NCBI GenBank assembly: GCA_018806985.1
Contig: JADANN010000439.1
Coordinates: 127,001 to 191,000 of the forward strand
Length of the DNA stretch: 64,000 bases
Origin: Angiostrongylus vasorum
Taxonomy: Eukaryota; Nematoda; Chromadorea; Rhabditida; Metastrongylidae
Reading direction: 5' to 3'
Below the pieces are notes generated by a model. It was not told the DNA's origin and made no database searches. It saw only the letters and a list, made by a program, of their open reading frames with translations. A program made the position numbers and the translations under genes. This document shows, piece by piece, positions 24,828-40,034 of this stretch; positions within the stretch are counted from its first letter, which is position 1, and each line of letters begins with the position of its first letter.

Positions 24828-24830
<3 letters not shown>

Positions 24831-24860
<30 letters not shown>
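24831..24860 (+). repeat. (AG)15 microsatellite
   Basis: Thirty uninterrupted bases of AG within a longer A/G-rich stretch. Confidence 0.95.
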
Positions 24861-24863
<3 letters not shown>

Positions 24864-26149
24864 GAGAGAAATAACGAAAGTATATGAAAAAATGACTAGA
24901 AAATACTAGTCTGGAGTTGGCAATGTCGTTTTGTATTGCAAATTTTGAATATGCTTCAATTCCTCCTGTGTTTGCATTTCCGCTGTTATAGCCAATGAAG
25001 AATTTAATCCAATCCAAGCCGATAGTTGTGGAAAAATGAACGGTGAGAAGTTAAGTGAAAGCAAATCGGAATAAAAAATATCTGCTTTCGATTTGATTAA
25101 CGCTAAATGTGTTCCATCATAAGTGGAATACACAGGTAGTAAGTATAAGTAACTGTAAATGCTTTCAATCCACAGAAAAAAGAGGATGAAATGAAATAAA
25201 AGCGCAAAGGAGATTGTTTCTTGAAGTTACGTTGCGACGAACAGATTCATCGTAACCTCAGGGGGAATAGAAATACGTATTGGCCATCAATTAGCCCTAC
25301 GACAAGCAAGGTTTAACACGATAGTGGAACTAAAAAATAGAAGGAAAAAGAAATGAATTTGAAAAATAGTTGGATGGAAACGGAAGCAAATTTTGACGAA
25401 GGAGTCGAATGCCAATTCGAAATCGCTTGAGTTAAAAAAAAGAAACATTGCATTAAACAGGTAGAAGATGTTGCTGAGAACAAGCAAATGAGACCTTAAA
25501 CGAAAATGGTCTAAATTCTTCTTCCAGCGAAGTTTTTTCATCGGTGTTGTCATGCGGTCCAGAAACAATTTAACAATGCTCTTTCATTAGTAGTTCTCCA
25601 CCTGAAGAAAGAGCAATAGGAATGCAAGTGGAGTTCAGGAGTGGTTGAAATAGAGAACAAGCTTCAACATAGTCATAGCAAGCAACAGGTAATTTCAACT
25701 GTAGCAGGGTCATGTAAAGAAAAAAAAAGTAAAGGGTCATGTATGAAAAGAAGGCGGCTATGGACAAAGAATTAAAAAAAAATTGCATAAGGCAGTTTAG
25801 AAAAAACCAATCTGAAGAAATGCTGCTGGAGCTTTTGTATGTACAATGTATTCGTTTCAGCTCTTCTGAGCGAATACGGGAAACCTTTCGCCACCTACTA
25901 ATTTATGAATGAAACAAAGGGGAACTTCGAATGCAACAATTTCCGTTTCAAAACACTCGTATGTGAACTCCATATATCTGCTAAGGGTAAAAACAAGAAT
26001 AATTCTTCTGAAGAATGAAACAGCCTTGAGGTAACGCAACATTGCGTCCACTTTTCTTAGGGACTTTAGGACACGCACTATATGCAATTTTTGTAAGAAT
26101 CATAAAATCATAACTTTAAAAAGAAAAAATACTCTGGGTGAGGATGCTT

Positions 26150-26325
26150 CACTTGAGCGGTGCTCCAGTTAAGAACATCCGACTCAACAAGACGAATGAA
26201 GACATCGTATAGACAGTACGAAAGACTGTGGACACCGGATCCGATCATTGGCTCCTCAGGAAGACGAAGACGTCGAAAAGCTAACCGAATAAAGTTCCTC
26301 GTCAACCTCGTGTTAGCTTATCAAT
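26150..26325 (+). repeat. Repeat F, copy 1
   Basis: Aligns over about 175 bp with 43,676-43,855: CTTGAGCGG, CGACTCAACAAGACGAATGA, ACTGTGGACACCGG, AAGACGAAGACGTCGAAAAG and CTCGTGTTAGCTTA. Frames are broken in both copies. The shared end also occurs within PLE locus 4, so it may be part of a Penelope-like relative. Confidence 0.55.
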
Positions 26326-27415
26326 GAAAGAATGGATGTTGATTAGCCATACCGAAGTTAAAGGAAAATCAGTTTGTGAGATATCTCAAATTAGTTGAAA
26401 TCTTTGTCACGACCATCCTGATAATGCAGAATGATCGGAGGGTTGAAATGAACCCTACGCTATTAGCAATCAATTACCAGGCAGTGAACCCACTATTTAT
26501 AAGAAAAATAATCCTGTCTACGGTTCTCACAACTCTTCCAACGTTTGGCATTCATTACATAAGAAAGTTTGATAAGAATCCCTCGTCTTCGTTGTTACCT
26601 AGCTACCGAACTGCGGTGAATAATGCAGTGCCCGATTAGGACAGAAACGTCGTACATTAATTTGAAATCCTTACTAAGCTTCCACTCGGTCGACAAAATC
26701 ATCACTTTTTTCGAGAGGCACCAAAAGATCATAGACGGCGCTCAACGAACTCATCTAAAGAAGGAAAAGGATGAGACGGCGAATTAAATAGGAAGTTTGC
26801 AAGCCCACAGAAACTAAACGAGAATGGAACACATCGATATGGATGTTTCCCAGATGAGCGGAGAAAAGACGGAAACGGAGACCACACAGAGAAGTCTTAA
26901 CTTGTAGCCGCAGCGCCCACTAATTCAACTTAACCAAATCAGTAGATATTTTCCTCGGTGTTTTATCACTTCGTGGAATACATGGTGTGCTACTGGTTGA
27001 CGAATGCATGAGTGCACAGCTCCTTAGACTTAATTTCAATGTATGAATTATTTATTGCTTTAAAATGTTTTTATCCTCCGGAAAACACTCAGCCTACACC
27101 ATTAACGGCTCAGCTCAGCTCGGAGGAGTACGGAGAATGCTCTTTGTTCTCTTCGTGGATTTATTCCTTAGTTGAAATGTTAGACACTGTCCTAGCAATA
27201 CCGAATTTCGTGCACTGTGAAAATAGCAGAAGCACATGCAAAGTTGATTCGCACATTGTAAAAGATTCCACAACATTTTAACTTCTCAGCAGCTTCCTTT
27301 CATTAGGTTTTCTCTTCCTAGGTAGATCTTGATCTTGTAACAGATCACTTCAAAGTAGTCTATAAGATCAACCCAATCTGAGCGGCATATAATGATGATA
27401 GATGACTCCTTCCCA

Positions 27416-27685
27416 GAGGCGCATGCTACGCAGTGCTTAGAGGTGCTCTGCAATGCATAGGTGATCTTTGGTTCGATCCCGCGCCCAGTTTCGCTAAGTC
27501 TTCTGTCCCTTCGAGGTTTTCAAATTGGTACCATACTTGTCTCGGAGGTTAGCAGCATTAACTCAATACATCGCAACTACAGGAAGTCATCGCATAGGCC
27601 AGATATACATTCAATCACCTCTAACGATGTTCAGCGAAGTCGAACGCGTGATGCATCCCTCAGGAATTGACTAACTCCTTATCCT
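27416..27685 (+). mobile_element. SINE-A copy, diverged
   Basis: Head GAGGCGCATGCTACGCAGTG, box B TTTGGTTCGATCCC, central block TTTTCAAATTGGTACCATAC, tail GTGATGCATCCCTCAGGAAT. Confidence 0.75.
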
Positions 27686-28761
27686 TTTGGCTCCTTCCCC
27701 TTTCTTTCAAACTATTTGATTTTTTTAAAAATTCCTCGCTATGAATACGTCAGCGAAGCTCCTTTTTGCCAGTGACAATTGTTAATTTTAATTCCCGCCC
27801 ATCATCTTATCGTTGTTTATAAAAGGTAAGGCGAAGGTTCAATTACTGGCTAAGGTTCAATTGCTGAAGTATGGGATTGGAAATTTGTTACCCTATATCG
27901 CCCTTGAGCGGCCCGTTGACTAACCACAAGAACCGCACCAGGTCTAAGAAGGAAGCTTAGTTCAAGGCAAAAAATCCACGAATACCGGCGAATGGTTATG
28001 ATGATCTGGAAATTCTCTAACAAGGCTGTTTTTGGGTTCCTTGGAGAATTTTCGGAGAACAATGTTCGACAGCATTCAATACGTGTTCAAGGAGGAAATC
28101 TCATGGATCTGCTCGGTACCGATGCAAAAATGAAAAGTCATAGATTCCTGAGTATGTAAAGATGTAATTAAGTCTGATCAGCCCTCCAGTACATTAGTCG
28201 CCATTTTCTTCTCGATGTAGCAAACTATATCAAATATGGCGTGACCTTTCAAAAAAGCTAAAAGCAAAAGAGCCTCTCACTTGACAGGTGAAACCATACA
28301 CTGCATATCTCGTATACTCTCATGAAATTCTATCTCCTCGCTTTGTCATTCTCAGAAGAAAATCGGCAATAGCAAGTCCTCATCACCATGAGTAGCTAAT
28401 GATGAGGATTCGATAGCTTTTGTGCTTGTCACTACCACGAAAAGCATCGCCGTTTCGACGTGGAAGTCTCCGAAACGTACGACACATGCGGTGGCAGGTC
28501 AAATCATTGTCTACAAAGACGAAGACAATTTGACGTCATTGTCGTTCTAATCGTTCTAATCCGGTTTGACAACGAAAGTACAAAGAAACGTAGTAAACGG
28601 ACGGAGAGAAGAAAACGAGAAGTACCAGAAAGCCCACTCTCAGCGCGCCTTATCCAATTATGACTGGCACAAAAGCTAGGATTCCACGAAAGCGTAGAAG
28701 GTGCGGCTGGAACTAGGCCCGAGTAAGCAATTTTTTAACAAAAAAAGCAAGACATTGAATG

Positions 28762-28763
<2 letters not shown>
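27686..28763. other. No supported gene
   Basis: The Arg/Lys-rich frame at 28,460-28,663 lacks any recognisable motif or splice context. Confidence 0.4.

Positions 28764-28807
<44 letters not shown>
28764..28807 (+). repeat. (TA)n microsatellite
   Basis: Forty-four bases of alternating TA just left of a SINE-A copy. Confidence 0.95.
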
Positions 28808-28808
<1 letters not shown>

Positions 28809-28843
28809 GCATACAGGACAAAAAAGATGAAGTTTTCGGCGAT

Positions 28844-29041
28844 GAGCATATCTGGCTTTTACAATGACTTGTGATGGCCTACCGATATATCGAACCTATG
28901 CTGCTATCCTCACAGACAAGTCTGGTACCAATTTGTCGAGCGCGGAAAGATGGAGAGCTCAGTGGGCCAGGGAAGCGGCATACAATGTGAGTGGCATGTG
29001 TATGGCAGGGCGCCTCGAACCATTGCGCCACACGCGCCCTG
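28844..29041 (-). mobile_element. SINE-A copy, truncated tail
   Basis: Runs from GAGCATATCTGGCTTTTACA through the central block (CTGGTACCAATTTGTCGAGC) to the head CATTGCGCCACACGCGCCC. The usual tail is missing. Confidence 0.8.
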
Positions 29042-29150
29042 TATATATATGAAGGTATACATATATATACATATATATATATATATATGTATACATAAAG
29101 GTATACATAAGGTATATGTATAATATATATAAACGTATACGTATATACAC
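29042..29150 (+). repeat. TA-rich low-complexity tract
   Basis: Interleaved TATATA and GTATAC units directly against the SINE-A head. Confidence 0.85.
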
Positions 29151-29154
29151 CTCC

Positions 29155-29297
29155 CTAACGGTTTACCTCCTCATCGTTCCTGTGAGGGTGTTCCTGGGTG
29201 TCGAGCCGCGATGTACAGCAGGGAGGCTCACCCCTGGGCAGGGTCTCCAAAGCTGAGAAGGATTCCACCGTTTTCATCAAGAAGCCCAGCTAAGACG
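29155..29297 (-). repeat. Repeat C, copy 4 (fragment)
   Basis: The plus strand reads AACGGTTTACCTCCTCATCG, GTGTTCCTGGGTGTCGAGCC and GAAGCCCAGCTAAG, the reverse of the right half of repeat C. Confidence 0.8.
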
Positions 29298-30628
29298 GAG
29301 TGTCTCCCAAAAAATTAAACATCATTTTCACTCTTGGAGAGGGACAGAAAAAATTACCGGTGCTTAGAGTGAAAAGGTTCTGATAGCAGAAGTATGACTT
29401 TTTTTTTGTTCGGTAAAGCGTGCATCACTATGGACAAACGTAACACGTTAAGGCCGTGACTGCAGACCACTTATGCCACTTCGAGTAACTCGATGATTAG
29501 TGCTATTATGCAAAACGGCATTTTTATACGGGAGTTTAGAAAAACAACGGGAAAACCCTAATCTTCATAAGACATTAAGCATTTTGAGAAGAAGAGTAAA
29601 AGAAAGGTGGAACAATACGCTAGTATCATTGAAAACGTTTACGAGAATGCTGGTTTCTTAATTACTAGAGACGATTTATCCCGAATTTCTTCTCCGGAAT
29701 CAATTTTTTTCTATTTGATTACATGACCCGACACTGCATACATTATATGCGTTGCGCAAATCTCAGCACTTCTTGAATCAGAATCGTTTGCTTGCATCTA
29801 CGATCCGTGTGGGTGTTCGAGTTTTTTGCGTGTGAGTCGGCTGCTGCTTGGAGATTTAGTCGTCTTCGTCACATACATCGCTGAATGCTCGACGAAGTTG
29901 ATTCTCCCTGAAATGCCCATTGGTAATAAGTTTTTCCCAGGCAGCTTTGTTGTCGTTTGGTGCATTCCGAATGAATGAAGAGATTGTTGGATCTGCTGCG
30001 TGTCGACCTAGTGCCTGTCTGTGTTCAGTTCCCTACGTAGTGCAATAGATCACTACCACTATGCTACCCGTTTCCTAACTAAAATTTGGAAGATGCTAAA
30101 ACATCGAAAGAGCTTCTAGGCTTTCTAGAATAAATGTCTCTCAGTTGTTGGCCAACATCAACGACGAATTAGGGCATATGATCGCTTCCTGTTTGGACGA
30201 TTATCCCTGGTGAAACACGAAAACAAAACATAAACCATTCGCTTTAGTTTTAGCTTTTTTTGGCTTAGAAGACTAGCGAATATATTTTTTAAAGAAATAA
30301 TTAAGCTTATGACAAAGATGCGTAAACTGTAATGCTTCTTAATAGATTCCAACCAAAAAAAATTCACGATGATCTCAGCTTGGTTTATTCAAGCTAGAAA
30401 GAATGCTCTATGAAGTCCATTAGGCATTGAAATCAATGCACAAGGTGGCAAATCTAGTCAGTCTCGTGTGCTAATGAAGAATGAACAGACAATAGAGATA
30501 GTCGACTAGAAGTAGTAAAATTGCATGAGCGGAACAACTGATAAAATGGGTGATAGGATTAATGGGAATGAACGTGAACGGATAGACGAGGGCTTTCCAT
30601 TATATTCACGCCATTATCCCTTTAAAAC
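29298..30628. other. No supported gene
   Basis: Short frames only. No clear repeat. Confidence 0.4.
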
Positions 30629-30990
30629 GGCGGATAGCACAGTGGTAATGGTGTCCATTATCACGAGCATGATGTTAGTTCGATTCCGCACCGGGCTATC
30701 CAAGCCTCTCATCCCTCCAGGGTCGGGAAATTGGTACCGGACTTGTCCGGGGAAAAAATGACTCTCTGCAATCCAATTGGGAACACTCCAGCCCGGCTAT
30801 CTAAGGACTCTAGGGAGAATTGCTCTACCAGCATTCTACGACATTCAAGATGAAATGAAAATTCTCAAGAAGCAACCGAAGCCGCACGTGAAAACTTCGA
30901 GGATCTTCGTGGACGATGTATGCGAGGTAGTGAACTGGATGTGATAAGTGCTAGGGTCCGCACAGTAGATGTGAGGACGGATCAAATAAA
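30629..30990 (+). mobile_element. SINE-B copy (full length)
   Basis: Head GCGGATAGCACAGTGGTAAT (A box) and GTTAGTTCGATTCCGC (perfect-looking B box). The central block CATCCCTCCAGGGTCGGGAA continues into GGTACCGGACTTGTCCGG. The body has CAAGAAGCAACCGAAGCCGC and the tail CACAGTAGATGTGAGGACGG ends in A-rich AAATAAAATAAG. Confidence 0.88.
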
Positions 30991-31234
30991 ATAAGATAAA
31001 AAAATAAAGATCTCACATGTAACCAATATTTTCATCTTCTATGAAATAAGAAATAGTGCCTGGAATCATAAAATAGTGAACAGGCAGCACTATTTTCTAA
31101 TGGTCCAGTAACAGCTAGCATATTTGATGAGTTGAATCCGACATGAAAAAAGATACCAGTAGTAACGGAAAATCGTTAGGAATAGATAGTGGCAAAAGAA
31201 TTCCTGGTCTATTGTTTAAATCCAGACCGTGTAA

Positions 31235-31510
31235 AACGTTCTCATTGATCGTTCTAATAAGGACACACTATGCATCCGATTCCATTCACATCGTAGAGGT
31301 GATTGAATGCATATTGGGCCTTTATAATTACTCGCCATGGTGTATCCATGCATTGAGCCAGTGTTTTCTATTTTCCCAGGCAATATTGACAGAAATCTGA
31401 CGACCTCGGAAGCATGGATAGGAAGAAATTATTTGCGTAGGACAACGAGACTGAACAAAAGGGCATGTGCCATTTCACAGCATATCTAACCACTGCGCTG
31501 CATGCATCGT
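31235..31510 (-). repeat. SINE-A remnant
   Basis: TAGAGGTGATTGAATGCATA and TTATAATTACTCGCCATGG on plus match the SINE-A body in reverse. The central block is decayed. Confidence 0.6.
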
Positions 31511-33622
<2,112 letters not shown>

Positions 33623-33687
33623 GTATATATATGTATGTATATATTCATACGTAAATGATAGAGGATAACGCGTTCGTCATTGGTCTA

Positions 33688-33920
33688 CTTCTTAGAAATA
33701 CGCCATGCGTTCGACCCTGCATGGTATCATAAAAGTGATTGAGTGCATAGCTTGGCTATATATTAGCTTACCGTGGCCTATTAATAAGTCAATTAAATGA
33801 TTTTATTCTCCCAGACAAGCCTGGTGGCAGTTTTTCGACTTCTGAGATATGGACAGCTCTGTTTGCCCCGTGGGATCCAAACATTGACCAAGGTTGTATT
33901 GCATGGCGCCTGTAGGCACG
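33688..33920 (-). repeat. SINE-A remnant
   Basis: GAAATACGCCATGCGTTCGA and CCCAGACAAGCCTGGTGGCA are the reversed tail and central block. The head is largely lost. Confidence 0.6.
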
Positions 33921-36559
33921 TATATAGGTATATACGAATATATGAGAGATAATAAGAAAAAGGAATTCCTTAGGGCTCTCTATAGAAGGCAGTCGTTCAC
34001 TACCATGTTCTTCAATTTAATGGGTTTCTGAGAAAGAGATGGAAATTTTTTTAGAACATACCGTCAAAGATGAGCCTCCATCCAGCGAAAGATTCTCCCA
34101 CTCCGAGTTTACCGATCGGATTTCACTTTCGACCATAGGATGAAAAGCTCTCCTGAATTAGTAAATTTTTTTCGTTTTTAAAGCCAATCATTATGAAAAC
34201 AGTATTCCGAGTCCAATAATGACGTCCTACATAAAACAAATAGCACAGAAATTAAGGCACTAAGAAAATCTACTAGACTGAATGAAGAAAGTCGAAAAAA
34301 ATTAAAAAATGCGTAAAGGAGGAGAAAATACTTGTCGCAAAGAATTGGCCGAACACTTAGAGGAACAGCCACAAAGAAGATGAACAGTTCTGGTTCTGCT
34401 CAACAATTTCAAGGATGAGAAATGTACGATCGATTGAAAACCGAGGAAACGAGGAAGCTGCAAACGACCATCTATTTCAATCTCATACATAACACCGCCT
34501 AAGCCAGCCGTAATTTTTTTTCCTTCTCGTCGCGATTTTAATGCCAAAAGGAGGAAAATCATGGCATAACTGTTTTTCGTTTTCCCTTCAAAGCCCTAAA
34601 TGAGTTTGTGCCGAGTTTAATCGTATGACATAATAATGTGACCAGTTCAAAAAACCTAGTTATCTCATCCCCAAGGTCACTCCACAGTGAACATTTTCAT
34701 GTCAATACTCTTGTTTTAAATTCAATTTCCACGGTAAGTCAAGGATAGGAGGTGTCCAGCAAAACATACATAGTCATCAATTGTTCAACTTTGTACTCCT
34801 GAGTAAACCAAATGTTCCGTCCTTCCAGGATCGGTAAACATGCCTAGGGAGGATAGCAGAGCTTATCCGATACAACGGTGTGGCTCAGAAATCATTCGAT
34901 GGGCTAAATATCAATTTAGTCACCACTGAGAAGAATGTACGGCGTGCTCTCTAGGGTCGATCAAAGTCGAAACCTTGATACTTCACATCATTTTGTACTC
35001 TAATTAGGGTTTTTTGCGCGAATTCTAAGTTGAATATAAGATAATGAAAGCCGTCTTACACCATCAATGTTACTTTATTTTCTCAACGAATCAAGAAATT
35101 AGATGAGCCGTGATGGTGATGAGGATATGTTGAATGAGGAACTGCAGCCAATGATGGCGACCACTTTAAGACAGTTAACGAAAAAAGACAAGACCTTCAC
35201 TACAATGTATATTCTATATTTAAGCTTTAAATATGGGCACAGGACTTGAAAATATTCTATGACAGTTGAAATTAGATTCTTGAAGTTCAGGCAAAATATA
35301 CGTTAGAAACACCGTCTGACCATTTAAACGCGTTTGGTTAAATGCCAGTTTGACGTAGAACTATATCTAAGATATTTTCAGAAAAATACTAAGGTGCATT
35401 CAATGAACTTAAATAAACCGATCGATAGTCATTGAATGATTAGATATTCACATAGAGGCAGAACACATCTGCATAATGTTAAGATCATTTTAAACGTTAG
35501 AATAACAGAGTTGTTGCTGCTTAGTTGGTACTGCATTGAAAAGCATTCGTAAGAAAGCGAAACGCTCATTGTTATATAATAGATCTTTAAGAGTGAATAT
35601 ATTATTCAAAAGAGTGAAAAAAGGAACACTGTTGGAGAATACTTCCGAACAGCCTTAATTAGCGATGGTGAGAATGGCAGTTTTCGAGAACTCATCTTAC
35701 ATAAAAGATTTATCCTGAATAGAAGAAGATACCTACCTAGACTACTTCATTGGATTCTTGGATATCTCTGTCTTCTCAAATTTTGGTATTTTTATGGTAG
35801 TTGACTGCTTTCCTTTTCATGGAATGCCAAGAAAGCTCTGCCTTGCTATTCACAGAATAACCCCAGAGACATGATACTTGCCGACTTTTGTTAATCGAAG
35901 TGAAATATCAGCACAGAAAGGAAGTATTTTCTTGGTATAGGTTTCTCCTTAGTTGGCCGTACATATGGAAATATCGAAGTCCTGCTAAGCTCGAGTAATT
36001 TTGCTGGTGGCATGCTTACTCTACAGTATCTGCATTAAAACCGGCCACCCAAGTAGTTCCACACAACACCGTAAAGAGGAAATCCGCCAAGGGGATAGGA
36101 AGAATTACGAGAATGAACAAACGGTCAAGTGAGCCGTGTTATGAAGAAAATATAAGCACAGTTCGACCATGAAACCTAAAAATTAAGAATACTATGTGTG
36201 AACATTACACAGGTATAATTCCTTATGCGATTCTCAAAATGAAAGAGCAACGGAAATCTGGCTACAGGAAGAAGAAAACTAAATTAAAAACAGAAAACCT
36301 ATGTAAAGGTAGAAGTAATCATCAAATAATATCTTACGGAACAACCATAATATATCTGTATAGTGAAAACTGAAAGAAAAAAGTAAGAATTTAGACCAAA
36401 AAACCGAATACAATGGTCCATGACGTAGCAGATCCCAAGGCTGACTTTCTTTTAACCCCAGCACTGATCAGTAATTGATCCGGATCAGTAAAAGGCGTAA
36501 CACTGTGTGTGTCCGTGTAAAAGAATACCTAGTCGTTAAATTTAATTGAAACCAAATAT
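33921..36559. other. No supported gene; one SINE-A remnant
   Basis: A decayed plus-strand SINE-A lies at about 34,800-34,975 (CCGTCCTTCCAGGATCGGTA, GGCTCAGAAATCATTCGATG). Otherwise nothing is supported. Confidence 0.45.
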
Positions 36560-37110
36560 TCCATCAAGCTCGGTTAGGGACACAGAGGAATAGCATGGAG
36601 AAGATTTTGATGTAAAAGTCGCATTCCTCGCACATGAATCCAAAACATCAACGCGTAGACCTCTCGAAGCGTTTTGGATAAACTCCAAAAATCGAAAATG
36701 AACCACAAAAAAGAGTACCTTGTTCGTGGTCACCCGTGACCTAGCGATACCTCAGGCTGTTTCTATGGCCTGACCCAGGGCACATTCCTCGCACATGTAT
36801 TACTCTCTTTGCGGTTGCTCTCAATGGAAGACTTACAAGTAACAAAACGGTGAGTGTTTAAAGGAAACAGTTTATAATACGAATGCAAATTCATGCTTAA
36901 TGTTTATCAACCTCGTGTGAGCTTAACAATCTAAAACAGGCAAATTCATCTGTTAAGTTTTATCTGCTAAGGTTATGAAAGTGTTTCGCTGGGTAGACTG
37001 CACGTCAATTTGACCTTTTTTGCAAGCTCTGAATGTGGAGAAATGGCCGAAACATCGGCTATTCTGTATTAATAAATGCTATAATAGCAATCTTGTATTT
37101 GCTCACGAAG
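36560..37110 (+). mobile_element. Penelope-like locus 4, C-terminal and 3' fragment
   Basis: Bases 36,585-36,720, in broken frames, align with the HSGDDFEVKVNILA to EAFWINAKNP part of the PLE protein. The 3' part has CCTCGTGTGAGCTTAACAAT, a hammerhead-like segment near 37,025-37,060 and an end at TGTATTTGCTCACG. It is diverged from loci 1 and 6, so it may be another subfamily. Confidence 0.65.
37025..37060 (+). ncRNA. Diverged hammerhead-like motif (PLE 4)
   Basis: AGCT, CTGAATG, a short hairpin TGG..GCC region, GAAACATC, GGCT. Stem I is kept with swapped partners relative to loci 1 and 6 (AGCT/GGCT instead of GGCT/AGCT). The first core box does not fit CUGANGA, so probably inactive. Confidence 0.35.
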
Positions 37111-37257
37111 AAAAAAATAGGGTATGCAGAGGAGGAACCTTAAAAACGAGGGTTCTAGAATGAATCGATGAGGAGTGACAAATGTGGTTCGTTCTAGTTC
37201 AGCCGTGTATACTATTGATAGAACATTTTCTCGCGTAAATAATAAAGGGAGTTCTCG

Positions 37258-37644
37258 TTGTCGGTGACTGGCATATTGGCAAGGGGTTGCTATCATTACA
37301 ATCGTGTTCCATTCAAAAAACTCCCTAAGGCAGTGAATGAGTGGAGGATATTGTCTTCAGGAGTCAATGATTTATGGGAACCATCTGGGAATAATCTGTG
37401 TTCATTCGAGTTGTTCATCACCTCAGAAAATTTGACTAGGTGTGACTACGAAGACCCACAACATAAGGATGAACGACTGCGAAGTGTCGACTCGACTCAT
37501 TTCGATTCTCAAGAAGGCGAACACATCGAAAACATAGAAACGTCACCTAAGCCTAGCAATATAGTAATACTTTCAAAATATATGAAGAAACTTCAACTCT
37601 GGTGTCATTATTGCTACGTTAACCAATTAGATGATCAAACTTAG
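37258..37644 (+). other. Open frame of 128 codons, unrecognised
   Basis: The translation has a protein-like composition (PFKKLPKAVNEWRILSSG, YEDPQHKDERLRSVDST, ENIETSPKPSN) and starts just right of PLE locus 4. There is a possible 3' splice site at ATCACCTCAG near 37,427. No family motif is seen. It could be an exon of an unannotated gene, a retroelement piece or chance. Confidence 0.25.
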
Positions 37645-40034
37645 AAGTTACAGTTGCGAAAACCTGAAAACCAAGCGTATAAACGGAATCGAAGCGACAG
37701 CCCCGAATAGAGCGTATAACAACCTAGTGCATAGCACTGCAATGTGAAACCAAGCGGCAGAAACAATAAAAAAAGGCAGGCTTTTTACAAAACTAAAGAT
37801 GAACCTTAGATGAATACATGTAGCAAAGAAAGGAATGGTAGAGAAATGAAAACGGAATAAAACAAACGTGAAGCATATGGAAAAAAAAGAAGAATGGCGG
37901 AAATCTGTAAGCTGATCAACTCGTCTGCTTTCAAATCACCATGAAAACCCATCCCGAAACATTCTTTAACGGTTAGCACCCGAAGTGGTTTTTTTGCCAA
38001 CTAGCGACAGTTCTTTCGTAACTAGAGAAGTCAAGAAGTTTTGAGGGTTACGCTCTATTATACTGAGGGGAAGTTGCTTAGAATTAAACTCAATATAAAT
38101 TGAGAACAAAAGTCGAACTTTTTAAAATTCTCATCGAGAACTCGACAGCAGCAAAAATCAACGATTCACTGAGCAACAACATCGTGTTATGCGCTGTGAA
38201 ATGGCGCCTGTTCAATCCTTCACATGCTCGACATGAGCCTTGAAGGAAAAGCTTGGAAAAAAAAGGGGTTTTCTACTCTCAGATTTGCATAGTAGGAAAA
38301 CGAAAAAATTTGGATACTGTAGGAAAACATCTGCAGATATTTATCGCCTTCATTTCAATAGATAAAGTTCACTGTGAACTGAGATGTGCTGGTTTGAATT
38401 TGAAAACGGTCATTATTTCAGCAAAGAACGCATGGTGCCCAGTGCATATCGAACGTTTACGAGAAATCCACGGTTGAACTTGGTCGCTAAGCGAATATTG
38501 TAAGAGCTTGTGAGACAATCAAGATCCTTAGTGGGACATTCAAATTGTAAAAAATAACTTAATATATTTACCACCACATGAGTCACATATGACTCAAACA
38601 CAGCTGAAAATGAATTTGGTCTTCAATACCGCACTGAATCGTAGTGAAATTCTCATATTAAATATTTGCTACTTGTAATAAAATGCACTAAAGCTTACGA
38701 TATTTGGTAAAAAGAGGTAGCATTAATTATTGTACCATGACTTTTAAGGGAACCTACGGTGTGTTTCCTCTGTCGTCAAAGCTTGTTTTTCGTCCAACGA
38801 TACGAATGCACAAGTAGTCGACCAGCAAGGAAATGTGGTCTCCGAGTAAGCCGCCAATGTGGATCGCTACCGAGCTTCTTTCATTTAAATGTTAGAAATC
38901 AGTTAGTGGTGCCATGCAATATGTAGGTGGTCACTCGGCACCCACTCTAGAGAAAGCCGGTTGGTATCAGATGTGTCTCGGAGAACAAAAACGTTGGACT
39001 GCTGCATGGGCTGTTTTTTAAGGCACTGTTTAGACTAAACATGCACTGAATTACCACCGCTAAAGCCAGGAATCGATTTCAATGCATTGAGAAACTTCAA
39101 ACACTTTATCCTCTATCCTATTCTGATAGGCGGTTTCTGAGAAGAAATGGAACCCATAAACATTTGGTAGGAGCGATGGTTGCATCTAATACGACGCAGT
39201 AGAACAAGAAAAGTGATGGCATGGACGAAGAGTATAGGAACTAGGAGTGGGGCGGGCTTAAATTTAAAACAGATTTGATCCGCTTGTGAGCAATGATTTA
39301 TTTATTGGCTATTACGTTCCAAATAAAGCACTCTCTCTTCTGTACCGGAAGAATACCACTTGGAATACCAAAGTTTAAATGGAGAGATTGGGTCAACACT
39401 CTAGTGCATTAATATAGATACGAAAGTTCTTACAAGAAGTGAAGAGCTCGTAAACATAGCTACACGTGCACTTTGTTCAATGCATTACGCAGATTACACT
39501 TTGAGGTAGCGTCGAAATTGACGAAGCTAACAAACCGCCGAATGATGGACTCTATGGATTCTAGAAATAATAGAGTTATTTAAATTCTTCTGATCACATA
39601 TGATAATCACTAGTGATCACTTGTGCTGAGGCACACCCCGTCGAGAAATGGTCTTTTCAACAGCAATCCTTTTGCTAGATGATTTTTACTTCCCATAAGA
39701 CGTTTCCCATTTCAAATCCTACCGAACAAAGAAGCTAATGATGGAAAATACGAGCTTCAAAAAATATGTTGTTCTAGAAACTGTATGATATTGGTGAGAA
39801 AATTTGTAAACAGAAGGTTAAAAAACTCTAACGACTAGGAAAAAATGTGGCTGTCAACACTGCTTTTCCCCAGTTTCTTCAATTGAAGGTCACCAGAAAC
39901 TCATCGTTTAATAAACTTCCTATTTCTATGTAAATTCAAATTGTATGTAATATATGTGTATATATAAGGATTGTGGGTGTCTGTGCGTCCGCCTATGCGT
40001 AAATAAATAAACAAACATAGAATTCTCGATATTC
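37645..40034. other. No supported gene
   Basis: Short frames. A weak SINE central-block-like match lies near 38,945-38,990 (GGTTGGTATCAGATGTGTCT). Confidence 0.4.

Larger units (their letters stand above)
23576..27415. other. No supported gene; purine-rich region
   Basis: Holds an (AG)n tract and many antisense frames caused by purine-rich low complexity. A degraded SINE-A head and central block lies near 24,205-24,310 (plus). Repeat F copy 1 is at 26,150-26,325. Confidence 0.4.

Noticed and set aside
24489..25017. Several overlapping minus-strand frames rich in Phe, Leu and Ser
   Set aside because: Antisense of purine-rich low complexity including (AG)n. The hydrophobic look is compositional.
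30629..30700. tRNA gene (A and B boxes present)
   Set aside because: No complete cloverleaf, and the head continues into SINE-B body and tail shared with other copies. The same applies to all SINE-A heads.
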